A stretch of 10,933 nucleotides of DNA from Desulfarculus sp. (GCA_020216805.1 JAIWNN010000147.1:1-10933), one strand, 5' to 3'; counted from the stretch's first letter, positions 1-8,725 are shown. Translations and numbers: made by a program. The notes: a model not told the origin generated them from the letters alone.

Positions 1-462
1 GTCCCGGCGGCGGTGGTCGCCCACGGCCAGGCGGTGGCCCGCGCGGCGCGCGGGCTGGGCCAGGCCCTGGTGGCCGCGGGCAACTCCCTGGACCTGGATC
101 TGCTGGAGGCGGCGGCCCGTTGCCACGACCTGGCCAAGGGCCAGCCCGACCACGCCCAGGCCGGAGCGGCGATTCTGCGGGACTGGGGCTGGCCCCGGGT
201 GGCGGAACTGGTGGCGCGGCACGCGGACATCGATCCGCCCCAGGAAGGGCCGGTGGGGGCCGACGAGGTGCTCTATCTGGCCGACAAGCTGGTGGAGGGC
301 GACCAGCCGGTGGACCTGGACCAACGCTTCCAGGCCAAGCTGGCCCGGCACGGCGGTGATCCCGGCGCGGTCATCGCCATCGAGCGCCGCTGGAGCGCGG
401 CCCGGGCCATCCGGGCCCGCATCGCGGCGGTCTGCGAACGGGACCAGGCCGCGGCCGGGTAG
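1..462 (+). CDS. HD-domain phosphohydrolase, C-terminal part (5' end outside window)
   Basis: The reading frame is open from base 1 to a TAG stop, giving 153 residues, so the gene almost certainly starts upstream; an in-frame GTG at 13 would cut into the domain. The metal-binding residues of an HD phosphohydrolase are visible: H8, the H42-D43 doublet in CHDLAKGQPDHA, H51, H74 and D76 (ARHAD), then D95 in the helix YLADK. HD proteins hydrolyse phosphate esters, often of nucleotides, using one or two metal ions. In Desulfobacterota this style of HD domain, with KGQPDHA after the HD pair, can follow a MobA-like nucleotidyltransferase domain (DVU_1551-type proteins, linked to molybdenum hydroxylase maturation). 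From memory I consider that fusion plausible here, but the N-terminal half is not visible. A free-standing HD protein is the alternative. The HD assignment is solid; the substrate is unknown. Confidence 0.8.
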   Translation, partial: VPAAVVAHGQAVARAARGLGQALVAAGNSLDLDLLEAAARCHDLAKGQPDHAQAGAAILRDWGWPRVAELVARHADIDPPQEGPVGADEVLYLADKLVEGDQPVDLDQRFQAKLARHGGDPGAVIAIERRWSAARAIRARIAAVCERDQAAAG

Positions 463-487
463 GGGCGTCGTCGGCAGGCACTTGTTG

Positions 488-567
488 GTCATTGCGGGGA
501 GCGCCGGCGACGAAGCAATCTCTGCGTCACTTAATTCAGGAGGGGGCTTCGCTGCGCTGGCAATGAC
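488..567. repeat. Palindromic intergenic repeat, copy 1 (degenerate)
   Basis: The left arm begins GTCATTGCGGGGAGCG and continues into CGACGAAGCAATCTC. The right arm (545-567) ends GCGCTGGCAATGAC and is an imperfect reverse complement of the left. It lies in the gap between the convergent HD gene and glgB, 24 bases before copy 2, and matches copy 2 closely in its left arm. Such an element can fold as a long hairpin in RNA from either strand and may act as a bidirectional terminator or mRNA stabiliser. That role is inferred from position. Confidence 0.75.
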
Positions 568-590
568 AGCAAGATAGAACCACTAGATCT

Positions 591-670
591 GTCATTGCGA
601 GGAGCGCCAGCGACGAAGCAATCTCTCCGTCACTCAACTCAAGAGATTGCTGCGTCGCCCCCGCAATGAC
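591..670. repeat. Palindromic intergenic repeat, copy 2 (near-complete)
   Basis: This is a long inverted repeat. The left arm, 591-626, runs from GTCATTGCGAGGAGCG to GAAGCAATCTCT; the right arm, 642-670, runs from AGAGATTGCTGCGTCG to CCGCAATGAC. The loop is about 15 bases of lower GC. It shares the ends and the GCAATCTC core with the copies at 488 and 8691, and like the latter is preceded within a few bases by ACTAGAT (582-588). It sits 44 bases past the glgB stop codon, so it may terminate glgB transcription and read-through from the HD gene. Class: REP-like dispersed palindrome of unknown mobility. Confidence 0.8.
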
Positions 671-714
671 AAAAGAGACGGAAGGCGAGCGATGCCAAAC
701 CCGCGCCAGCACCA

Positions 715-2664
<1,950 letters not shown>

Positions 2665-2724
2665 GGTTGGCGCGAAACCTTTCTCTAGGCCGGGCCGGGC
2701 TCGGTGGTGCGGATACTGTTGTCC

Positions 2725-2753
2725 ATTATGCCATTTTCCACCCCAGGGGCCAA
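2725..2753 (-). promoter_or_regulatory. Sigma70-type promoter for glgB
   Basis: Read on the - strand, TTGGCC (2753-2748) is followed by a 17-base spacer and CATAAT (2730-2725), matching 4/6 and 5/6 of the consensus hexamers. Transcription would begin near 2718 and leave a leader of about 54 bases before the ATG at 2664. The same two hexamers with the same spacing stand before the response regulator gene. Predicted from sequence only. Confidence 0.55.
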
Positions 2754-2834
2754 TCCTGGCCGCTAGGCTGGCGATGGCGTGGGGGATGACTAACATATGA
2801 AAAAGATGGCATGCCGCCCCGACAGGAGACCCCC

Positions 2835-4016
2835 ATGCCCGACCCCGTGATCGGCCAGCGCTCCACCGCTGGCTTGGAATTCAGCCTGATCTGGGATTCG
2901 CCCCGGGGCCATCATCAGGACGACCTTTTCGCCTACGTGAATCTATACCAGGACGACCTGCCGCTGGAACTGGCGCGGGGCCTGATCGGTGCGGGGGCGG
3001 GCCGGCGCCTGGAATTCCCTCCGGCCTTGCGCTTCGGCCCCCGGGACCCCGGGATGCGCCGCGTCTTGGCCCGGGCCGATTGGCCCCTGGCCGACGCGCC
3101 GCCTCGCCAAGGACGCTTCTACCCCCGGCGTGCCTTCCCCGGCCTGGGGGCGGGCGGCGGTCCGGTGGCAAGGCTGGTGGCTGCGGACGAGACGAGTCTG
3201 ACCCTGGACCTGAACCACCCCTTGGCGGGGCGGGAGGTGGCGTTGGCGGTGACGGTCCGGGAGCCGGAGGTCAGCGTGCGTCTGGCCGCCCCGGGGCCGG
3301 TGGACTGGCTGGCCCGTCTGGGCTTGGGGCCGGGGATGCAGATCCCGGCCCCGGAGGGAGCCACCGACTTCTACGCCGACCAGCCTTTCCGCCGCCAGGC
3401 CGAGTCGCCCGACCCGGAATTCTATCGACAGGCTCGGATGGTGCCCCATCTCGACGCCGCCGCCCGGACCCGGCTGGAGGCCCTGCACGCCCGCCTGCTG
3501 CGTCCCGGAACCCGGGTGCTGGACCTGATGGCCAGCCTCTATTCCCACCTGCCGCCGGACCTCAAACTGGCCGAGGTGATCGGGATAGGTCTGAACCAGG
3601 CCGAGTTGGAGGCCAATCCGGCCCTGACCCGATCGTTGGTGCATGACCTCAACGCCGAGCCCCGTCCGCCCTTGGAGCCGGCCAGCCTGGACGCCATCAT
3701 CTGCACCAGCTCCCTGGAATACCTCACCCAACCCCAGGAGGTGCTGGCCGGCTGCCTGGACGCGCTCAAGCCGGGGGGCCTGCTCCTGATGAGCTTCAGC
3801 AACCGCTATTTCCCACCCAAGGTGGTGCGGATCTGGAGCGAATTGCACGAGTTCGAGCGCCTGGGTTTGGCCTTGGATTATTACCGGCGGGCGGGGGGGC
3901 TGACCGACATCCAGACCTGGAGCGACCGGGGCTGGCCACGGCCGGCGGACGATCTCCACTATCCCGAGCAGCAGCAGTCCGACCCCCTGTTCGCGATTTG
4001 GGGGCGCAAGTCCTGA
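2835..4016 (+). CDS. SlyD/FKBP-like domain fused to SAM-dependent methyltransferase
   Basis: The 393-residue protein has two parts. Residues about 5-142 resemble an SlyD-type FKBP prolyl isomerase: a [20 protein letters not shown] segment comparable to the P-x-glu-x-AL-x-GM-x-x-GE region, and [18 protein letters not shown] (124-141), which matches the FNHPLAG strand that closes SlyD domains. Residues about 222-330 form a class I methyltransferase: [14 protein letters not shown] (motif I, D230), [14 protein letters not shown] (D271), [10 protein letters not shown] and [19 protein letters not shown]. Motif I lacks the usual GxGxG, but the DLM-S-SHLP variant belongs to a recurrent methyltransferase family whose substrate I do not know. 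The ATG at 2835 is preferred to 2811 because GGAGA sits 6 bases upstream. It is divergent from glgB; no convincing promoter was found for it. Methyltransferase call firm, FKBP-like call good, substrate unknown. Confidence 0.82.
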   Translation: MPDPVIGQRSTAGLEFSLIWDSPRGHHQDDLFAYVNLYQDDLPLELARGLIGAGAGRRLEFPPALRFGPRDPGMRRVLARADWPLADAPPRQGRFYPRRAFPGLGAGGGPVARLVAADETSLTLDLNHPLAGREVALAVTVREPEVSVRLAAPGPVDWLARLGLGPGMQIPAPEGATDFYADQPFRRQAESPDPEFYRQARMVPHLDAAARTRLEALHARLLRPGTRVLDLMASLYSHLPPDLKLAEVIGIGLNQAELEANPALTRSLVHDLNAEPRPPLEPASLDAIICTSSLEYLTQPQEVLAGCLDALKPGGLLLMSFSNRYFPPKVVRIWSELHEFERLGLALDYYRRAGGLTDIQTWSDRGWPRPADDLHYPEQQQSDPLFAIWGRKS

Positions 4017-4051
4017 AGCCGGCCGCGTGGGAGGGACCGGGTGGAGGGTCG

Positions 4052-4150
4052 GCGGCATGCCGCTGGAGTCGGCTCAGATCAAGCGGTATCCTGGCCGCGA
4101 TGCTGGACCGAGCCTGTCCGGTATGAGTCGGGCCGCGGCGGCCGGCCGCC
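4052..4150. other. Convergent gap with two perfect GC palindromes
   Basis: This is the gap between the convergent methyltransferase gene and the CobD-like gene. It contains a 12-bp perfect palindrome GCGGCATGCCGC (4052-4063) and a 14-bp perfect palindrome GGCGGCCGGCCGCC (4137-4150). Neither is followed by a T tract, so they are at best weak bidirectional termination or pause structures. Unlike the other two convergent gaps, no GTCATTGCGAG repeat is present. Confidence 0.35.
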
Positions 4151-4168
4151 CTCGCCCTTGCTCGGCAC

Positions 4169-5314
4169 CTACTTGGCCGAGCCGCCGAAGAGCCACATGT
4201 TCAGGGCCGGCTTGAGCACCTCCACGAGGCGCTCCTGCTCCGGGCTCTGGCAGACCGCCACCCGCAGGTGGTAGGGCGAGCAGCCCACGAAGTTGCCGCA
4301 GGGACGCACCAGCACCCCCTGACCGGCGCAGGCCTCGGCCACCATCTCGGCGGTGGGGCCGTCCTCGGCCAGTTTGGTCAACACGTAATTGACCTGTCCG
4401 GGGATGATCTTGAGCCCCAGCCCCTCCAGCCGACCCACCAGCTCCGCCCGCCATTGGCCCACCATATCCCGGGTCCGGGCGGCGAATTCCTTCTGGGCCA
4501 GACAATGCACCCCCGCCGCCTGGGCCAGGGTGTTCACCGACCAGGGTTCGCCCACCGGGGCCAACTCGGCCATGGTGTCGGGATGGCCCAGGGCGTAGCC
4601 CAGACGCAGGCCGGCCAGGCAATAGAACTTGGTCATCGAGCGCAAGACCACCACCTTGCGGTAGCGCTGCACCACTCCGGCCGACCACTGCTGGACCTCC
4701 GGGGGGGCGAAGTCGATGAATGCCTCGTCCACGATCAGCCAGGACCGCCGGCGCGAGGCCTGGAGCACCAGGGAATCCAGGATGGCCGGATCGGCCAGGC
4801 CGCCGGCCGGGGTGCCGGGGTTGCTGATGATCACGCAGGCCGGATTGTCGCGCCAGAGGCGGTCCAGGTCGGCCGGGGTTGGCAGGAAGTGGTTCTTCTC
4901 CTGCATGATCACGTAGTGGAAAGGCCGGCCGGTGATGGCCAGCGAGCGGCCGAACTCACCGAAGGCCGGGGCGATCAGGGCGATGGAGCGCAGGTCCATG
5001 GCTCGGGCCAACAGACGGATGATGGCGGTGGAGCCGTTGCCGACCAGGATATGGGCCGGGTCCAGATCGTGTGCAGCGGCCAGGGCCCTGCGCAGCTCCC
5101 AGACCGAGCGGTCGGGATAGTGGCAGAGCATCTCCAGGGCCTCGACCAGGCATTCCCGTAGGCCCGGCGGAGGCCCCAGGGGATTCAGGGAGGCGCTGAG
5201 GTCCAGGATTTCCCGGGGGGGTAGGCCCAGACGACGGGCCGCTCCCCAGATGTCACCGCCATGGAGGGCGTCGCCTCCGCTGAGCAGTTCGGCTTCTCGG
5301 TCGAAGTTAAGCAT
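4169..5314 (-). CDS. cobD: PLP-dependent CobD-like threonine-phosphate decarboxylase / HisC-like aminotransferase
   Basis: This is a fold-type I PLP enzyme of 381 residues. The N-terminal pattern HGGDIWGAARRLGLP followed by ILDLSASLNPLGPP is typical of CobD, which decarboxylates L-threonine phosphate to aminopropanol phosphate for the lower-ligand arm of cobalamin. Visible active-site elements: NGS at 93-95, VDEAFIDF with D196, SMTK with Schiff-base lysine K229, GLRLGY with R237 that holds the PLP phosphate, and R351 (LRVAV) for the substrate carboxylate. One oddity stands out: the usual NPxNPxG reads NPGTPAG, with T168 where the PLP-contacting Asn is expected. A TGA stop lies four codons upstream, so the ATG at 5314 is the first possible ATG; its ribosome site is poor. 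No cobalamin riboswitch was recognised upstream. Histidinol-phosphate aminotransferase is the main alternative. Confidence 0.8.
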   Translation of the reverse strand: MLNFDREAELLSGGDALHGGDIWGAARRLGLPPREILDLSASLNPLGPPPGLRECLVEALEMLCHYPDRSVWELRRALAAAHDLDPAHILVGNGSTAIIRLLARAMDLRSIALIAPAFGEFGRSLAITGRPFHYVIMQEKNHFLPTPADLDRLWRDNPACVIISNPGTPAGGLADPAILDSLVLQASRRRSWLIVDEAFIDFAPPEVQQWSAGVVQRYRKVVVLRSMTKFYCLAGLRLGYALGHPDTMAELAPVGEPWSVNTLAQAAGVHCLAQKEFAARTRDMVGQWRAELVGRLEGLGLKIIPGQVNYVLTKLAEDGPTAEMVAEACAGQGVLVRPCGNFVGCSPYHLRVAVCQSPEQERLVEVLKPALNMWLFGGSAK

Positions 5315-5407
5315 CTCGGTGAATCATCCGCTTGCGGCATGACGTTGGCGCGGGTCCGGAGGCGCCGGCCCGGGGTTGGCTGGGGCAAGCATACCGCAAG
5401 CCGCCCT

Positions 5408-5443
5408 CCGGCACACCCCGCCTGGATCCCTCGGGGTGGCCGG
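5408..5443 (-). terminator. Hairpin just past the response regulator stop
   Basis: Read on the - strand, CCGGCCACCCCG pairs with CGGGGTGTGCCGG around an 11-base loop, with one bulged base. It begins 7 bases after the TGA of the response regulator. No U run follows, so it is a weak intrinsic terminator or a 3'-end stabilising hairpin. Confidence 0.4.
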
Positions 5444-5450
5444 ACGGACC

Positions 5451-6953
5451 TCAGGGCCGGGGCTTGGCCGGTCGACGCTTGAGAACCTTGAACTGCTCCT
5501 TGGTCAGGCCGTGGCGGTTCATCTTGAGGTAGAGGGTTTTGGGGTTGACGCCCGCAAAGTTGGCCGTGGCCCCGATGTTGCCCCGGTGCTTGCGCAGCAC
5601 GGCCTCCAGGTATTCCTTCTCGCGCTGGTCCAGGTAATCGGCGAGAGGAATCTCGGGTCCGTTGTCTTCTGACCGCGGGGCGAACTGGCCGGGGTTGGGG
5701 GGGGAGGAAGACAGCAGGGTCGGCGATGCGGTCGCGGCGTCCTGTCGGGCCTCGCCCTCCAGGTCCAGGCGCTCCACCTGGCTGCCCCGGCCCAGGATCA
5801 CCGCGCGCTCCAGGGTGTGCTCCAGCTCGCGGACGTTGCCGGGCCAGGAATGGGTGGTCAGTTGCCGCGCGGCGTGGGGCGAGAAGCCCTGCACCTGCTT
5901 GCCGTATTTCAGGGAGAAGCGTTGAAGGAAGTATTCGGCCAGCAGGGGGATGTCCTCGGGGCGCTCGCGCAGGGGCGGGATTTCCAGATGGATGACGTGC
6001 AGGCGGTAGTAGAGGTCCTGGCGGAAGAAGCCCTGCTGCACCGCTTGACGCAGGTCGCGGTTGGTGGCGGCGACCACCCGCACGTCGGCCTGGAGCTTTT
6101 TGTTGCCGCCCACCCGCTCGAAGCTGAACTCCTGTAAAAAGCGCAGGAGCTTGGCCTGCATGTCCAGGCTCATCTCCCCCACCTCGTCCAAAAGCAGGGT
6201 GCCCTGGTCGGCCACCTCCACCCGGCCCAGCTTGCGCGCCACCGCGCCGGTGAACGACCCGCGCTCGTGGCCGAAGAGTTCGCTCTCGATCAGGGTGGCG
6301 GGAATGGCGGCGCAGTTGATCTCCACGTAGGGATGGTCGGCCCGGGGGCTGGAGTTATGCAGGGCCCGGGCCAGCAGACCCTTGCCGGTGCCGGTCTCGC
6401 CGTTGATCAAAACCGTCACATCGGTGCTGGCCACGGTCTCGGCCAGGTGCAACACCTCGCGCATGCGGGGGTTGCTGGCCACGATGTCGGACAGGGTCAC
6501 CCGTCCGCCAGCCCGCAGGCTGGCCACCTCCCGCCGCAGGCGGCGCTGTTCCAGGCAGCGGCCCAGGGCGTGGCGAACCTCGCTCATGGTGAAGGGCTTG
6601 CGCAGATAGTCGGCCACGCCCAGGCGGATGGCGCTGATGGTGTCCTCGATGTCGCTGAAGGCGGTCATCAAGATGTACTGGGTCTCGGGATAGCGGCTCT
6701 TGAGTTCGCTGACCAGGGACAGCCCGTCCATTTCCGGCATGCGCAGGTCGGTGAGGACCACGTCGAAGGGGCGACTTCCCATCGCCCGCATGGCCTCCTC
6801 GGCTTGGCTGGCGGTCACCACCTCGTAGCTGTCCTGCAGGGAGCTCTTGATGCGCTCCAGGATCGACCACTCGTCGTCCAGCACCAGGACGGCCGGGCGC
6901 CAGGGGGCCGGACGGACCAGTTCGGCCTGGGGATCATGGGGGGGGGCGTGCAT
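5451..6953 (-). CDS. NtrC-family sigma54-dependent response regulator
   Basis: This 500-residue protein has the full three-domain plan. Receiver, about 21-135: acidic pocket D26/D27, phosphoacceptor D69 in [10 protein letters not shown]97 and K119. AAA+ sigma54 activator, about 155-390: Walker A GETGTGKG (185-192), [15 protein letters not shown], where the sigma54-contacting GAFTGA loop has Ser for Ala, Walker [11 protein letters not shown] (251-260), RQDLYYRL and the WPGNVREL box. Fis-type helix-turn-helix at about 445-485: [32 protein letters not shown] signature. A low-complexity Ser/Pro linker (400-432) joins the last two. On phosphorylation it should oligomerise and open sigma54 promoters. 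The ATG at 6953 is chosen because the longer start at 7031 lies upstream of the predicted promoter and adds unrelated residues. No histidine kinase is adjacent, so the signal and targets are unknown. Confidence 0.95.
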   Translation of the reverse strand: MHAPPHDPQAELVRPAPWRPAVLVLDDEWSILERIKSSLQDSYEVVTASQAEEAMRAMGSRPFDVVLTDLRMPEMDGLSLVSELKSRYPETQYILMTAFSDIEDTISAIRLGVADYLRKPFTMSEVRHALGRCLEQRRLRREVASLRAGGRVTLSDIVASNPRMREVLHLAETVASTDVTVLINGETGTGKGLLARALHNSSPRADHPYVEINCAAIPATLIESELFGHERGSFTGAVARKLGRVEVADQGTLLLDEVGEMSLDMQAKLLRFLQEFSFERVGGNKKLQADVRVVAATNRDLRQAVQQGFFRQDLYYRLHVIHLEIPPLRERPEDIPLLAEYFLQRFSLKYGKQVQGFSPHAARQLTTHSWPGNVRELEHTLERAVILGRGSQVERLDLEGEARQDAATASPTLLSSSPPNPGQFAPRSEDNGPEIPLADYLDQREKEYLEAVLRKHRGNIGATANFAGVNPKTLYLKMNRHGLTKEQFKVLKRRPAKPRP

Positions 6954-6990
6954 CGCATTTCCGGGGGGCGGGCCAAGTGAACTACTCGCA

Positions 6991-7019
6991 ATTATGCATC
7001 CTTGAGCCGCCCGGGCCAA
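6991..7019 (-). promoter_or_regulatory. Sigma70-type promoter for the response regulator
   Basis: On the - strand, TTGGCC (7019-7014), a 17-base spacer and CATAAT (6996-6991) are seen. They are identical in both hexamers and spacing to the glgB promoter. The expected start near 6984 gives a leader of about 30 bases to the ATG at 6953. The -35 box is separated by only 5 bases from the -35 box of the divergent promoter. Confidence 0.6.
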
Positions 7020-7024
7020 GGGAT

Positions 7025-7053
7025 TTGTCAAACCCGGTGGCGTGGTTTATTTT
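7025..7053 (+). promoter_or_regulatory. Sigma70-type promoter for the zinc-ribbon gene
   Basis: TTGTCA (7025-7030, 5/6 match), a 17-base spacer and TATTTT (7048-7053, 4/6 match) lead into a T-rich stretch. The start would fall near 7060, 28 bases before the ATG at 7088. It is arranged back to back with the response regulator promoter. A CCGGG/CCCGG inverted pair (7011-7015, 7033-7037) brackets both -35 boxes. Confidence 0.5.
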
Positions 7054-7087
7054 TTTATTGACCAACCCCAAGCACCGGAGACCAGTC

Positions 7088-7462
7088 ATGCAATGCCAGC
7101 GCTGCCAGTGTGAGATGGATCCGGACGAGGCCCGGGAGCACGCCGGCCTGACCCTGTGCGAGGACTGCTACATGGAGGCCCTGAGCCCGGCCCGCACCTG
7201 CGATCCCTGGGCCACCTACACCGCCCGCCGGCTCACCGAGCAGGAGCCCACCCTCAACCCCGCCCAGCAGGCCATCCTGGACTGCATCGATCGCGAAGGT
7301 CCGGTGAGTCCCGAGCGCCTGTCGGAGGCCACCGGCCTGGACCAGGTGGCCTTGCAGCGCGAAATCGCGGCCCTGCGCCACATGGAGCTGGTGCGCGGCG
7401 CGCCCCGTCCCGGCGGCAAGCGGGTCATCCTGCGCTTCGACGCCGTGGACCCCGCCTCCTAG
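7088..7462 (+). CDS. Small zinc-ribbon / winged-helix protein, possible transcription regulator
   Basis: The protein has 124 residues in two parts. The N-terminus carries two CxxC knuckles, C3-C6 and C24-C27, that would bind one zinc (C8 and C38 are extra cysteines). CDPWATYTARR follows, a segment I recognise as recurring in uncharacterised Desulfobacterota proteins. Residues about 57-117 read as a winged helix-turn-helix: LNPAQQAILDCIDREG, then PERLSEATGLDQVALQREIAALRHMELV as the recognition region, then a basic wing GGKRVILRF. The ATG at 7088 has GGAG 7 bases upstream, a good ribosome site. It is divergent from the response regulator and 82 bases ahead of the MinD-like ATPase on the same strand. 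It is probably DNA-binding, perhaps autoregulatory. No specific function can be assigned. Confidence 0.75.
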   Translation: MQCQRCQCEMDPDEAREHAGLTLCEDCYMEALSPARTCDPWATYTARRLTEQEPTLNPAQQAILDCIDREGPVSPERLSEATGLDQVALQREIAALRHMELVRGAPRPGGKRVILRFDAVDPAS

Positions 7463-7490
7463 CCATGCCGCCCCGCCAGGCGGCCAACCT

Positions 7491-7526
7491 CCGGACGCGG
7501 CGGGTCCTTTGACCGCCGCCGTCCGG
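7491..7526 (+). terminator. GC-rich hairpin between the zinc-ribbon and MinD-like genes
   Basis: CCGGACGCGGCGG (7491-7503) pairs with CCGCCGCCGTCCGG (7513-7526) with one bulge and a 9-base loop. It lies 28 bases past the zinc-ribbon stop. No U tract follows (next bases GTGTGCTAAA), so it may terminate or attenuate weakly rather than act as a classical intrinsic terminator. A TTGACC at 7509-7514 overlaps the loop and right arm and could be a -35 element for the next gene. Confidence 0.35.
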
Positions 7527-7544
7527 GTGTGCTAAACCACCGGC

Positions 7545-8561
7545 ATGAGTCCGCGGGTCTCCAGGTTCGCGCCCCAGCCGGTGGTGCTGCCCATCGGCGG
7601 CGGCAAGGGCGGGGTTGGCAAGAGCGTCATTGCCGCCAACCTGGCCCTGGCCCTGGCCCGGCTGGAGCGCCGAGTCATCCTGATCGACGCCGACCTGGGC
7701 GGCTCGGACCTGCACCATCTCCTGGGCCTGGCCAACGACCGCCCCGGCCTGGGCGAGGTGCTCACCTCCCGCGACCTGGGCATCGCCCAGGTGGTGGCCC
7801 CGGTCCTGGAGCCGCGCCTGGAATTCGTGCCCGGCGACGCCATGGTGGTGGCCGCCGCCAACCCCAGTTTTCAGAAGAAGCGTAAGCTCCTGCACGCCAT
7901 CAGCCACCTGGACGCGGATTTCGTGATCCTGGACCTGGGGGCCGGCGCCTCGCTGACGGTGATGGATTTCTTCCTGGCCAGCCCCTTGGCGCTGGTGGTG
8001 ACACTGCCCGAGAAGCCGGCCCTAGACAACACCTTAAATTTCCTGAAAAACGCGGTCTATCGCACCCTGGAGCGCACCCTGGCCGGCAACGCCGCCGGCG
8101 AGCGGGCCCTGGCCGGGTTCCAGGCCCGGGGCCGGGGGGCCGGGGCCATGACCCTGGGCGAACTGCTGGCCGGACTGGAGTCCGAGCCGGCCGATCTGGC
8201 CCGCCAGGCCCGGCGCTCCCTGGCCCGGTTGCGGCCCAAGCTGGTGCTGAACCGGGTGCGCCGGGTGGACGACTTCCTTTTCGCCCGCCAGTTGCGTGAT
8301 CGGGTGGCCGCCGACCTGGGATTGGGCCTGGAGGTGCTGGGTTTCCTGCCCGAGGACGAGGTGAACCGCGAAGCCGCCGCCCAGGGAGTGCCCGCCCTGG
8401 ACCTGGACCCGCGCGCGCCGTTTTGCCAGGCCATCGCCCGCCTGGGTCTGGCCATCGCGCCCTGGGCCGGCCGCGCCGCCCAGTGGGCCCTGCACGACCG
8501 CTACGAGGGCGATTTCGAGCGCGCGGCCACCGAGTTCGCGGGGCTGGTGAGGCAGGGGTAG
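7545..8561 (+). CDS. MinD/ParA-family P-loop ATPase
   Basis: The 338-residue protein has the deviant Walker A GGGKGGVGKS (residues 18-27) with signature lysine K21 and P-loop K26, which marks dimerising MinD/ParA/FlhG ATPases. IDADLGGSDLHHLLG (D48, D50) forms switch I, and FVILDLGAGAS (D130) switch II. VMDFFLAS, then TLPEKPALDN, a roughly 60-residue helical insertion (about 170-230) and LVLNRVR match a subfamily common in Deltaproteobacteria that is distinct from true MinD and FlhG and whose cargo is not known to me. The last residues (QWALHDRYEGDFERAATEF) could be an amphipathic helix, but no clear MinD membrane-targeting sequence is seen. No Shine-Dalgarno precedes the ATG at 7545, and no other start in frame looks better. 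It may be co-transcribed with the zinc-ribbon gene. Confidence 0.88.
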   Translation: MSPRVSRFAPQPVVLPIGGGKGGVGKSVIAANLALALARLERRVILIDADLGGSDLHHLLGLANDRPGLGEVLTSRDLGIAQVVAPVLEPRLEFVPGDAMVVAAANPSFQKKRKLLHAISHLDADFVILDLGAGASLTVMDFFLASPLALVVTLPEKPALDNTLNFLKNAVYRTLERTLAGNAAGERALAGFQARGRGAGAMTLGELLAGLESEPADLARQARRSLARLRPKLVLNRVRRVDDFLFARQLRDRVAADLGLGLEVLGFLPEDEVNREAAAQGVPALDLDPRAPFCQAIARLGLAIAPWAGRAAQWALHDRYEGDFERAATEFAGLVRQG

Positions 8562-8690
8562 GGGTGGGCGGAGTCTGGGGAGTCGCAGAATATGGCGCCG
8601 CGCGCGGCCCGCTCGCGGGCGGATGGTCGGCCCTGGTTGTCGTCTTCGGAGGACGGTTGGATATATTCCTTAAATAATAACTAGATATCC

Positions 8691-8725
8691 GTCATTGCGA
8701 GGAGCCGAAAGGCGACGAAGCAATC
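8691..8725. repeat. Palindromic repeat half-unit, copy 3
   Basis: GTCATTGCGAGGAGCC followed by GAAAGGCGACGAAGCAATC matches the left arm of the copies at 488 and 591. The far right arm is missing, but a short hairpin is still possible: ATTGC (8694-8698) pairs with GCAAT (8720-8724) and GCC pairs with GGC around GAAA. It is preceded by ACTAGAT (8680-8686), as is copy 2. Confidence 0.7.

Noticed and set aside
463..714. CRISPR-like repeats
   Set aside because: The repeated units are long palindromes with imperfect arms and no regular spacers; only two copies occur here and no cas genes are near.
2665..2796. Longer N-terminus of GlgB starting at 2796
   Set aside because: The 44 extra residues match nothing in the family and would begin upstream of the likely promoter at 2725-2753.
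5315..5450. Cobalamin riboswitch upstream of the CobD-like gene
   Set aside because: No B12-box-like sequence was recognisable on the - strand, and the space is short; a covariance search would be needed to exclude it fully.
6954..7031. Longer N-terminus of the response regulator starting at 7031
   Set aside because: The start would lie upstream of the -35 box at 7014-7019 and adds 26 unrelated residues before a normal receiver domain.
7039..7055. Possible sigma54 promoter (TGGCGTG near 7039) before the zinc-ribbon gene
   Set aside because: The -24 half is fair, but no GC dinucleotide follows at the required 10-base spacing; a sigma70 pattern fits better.
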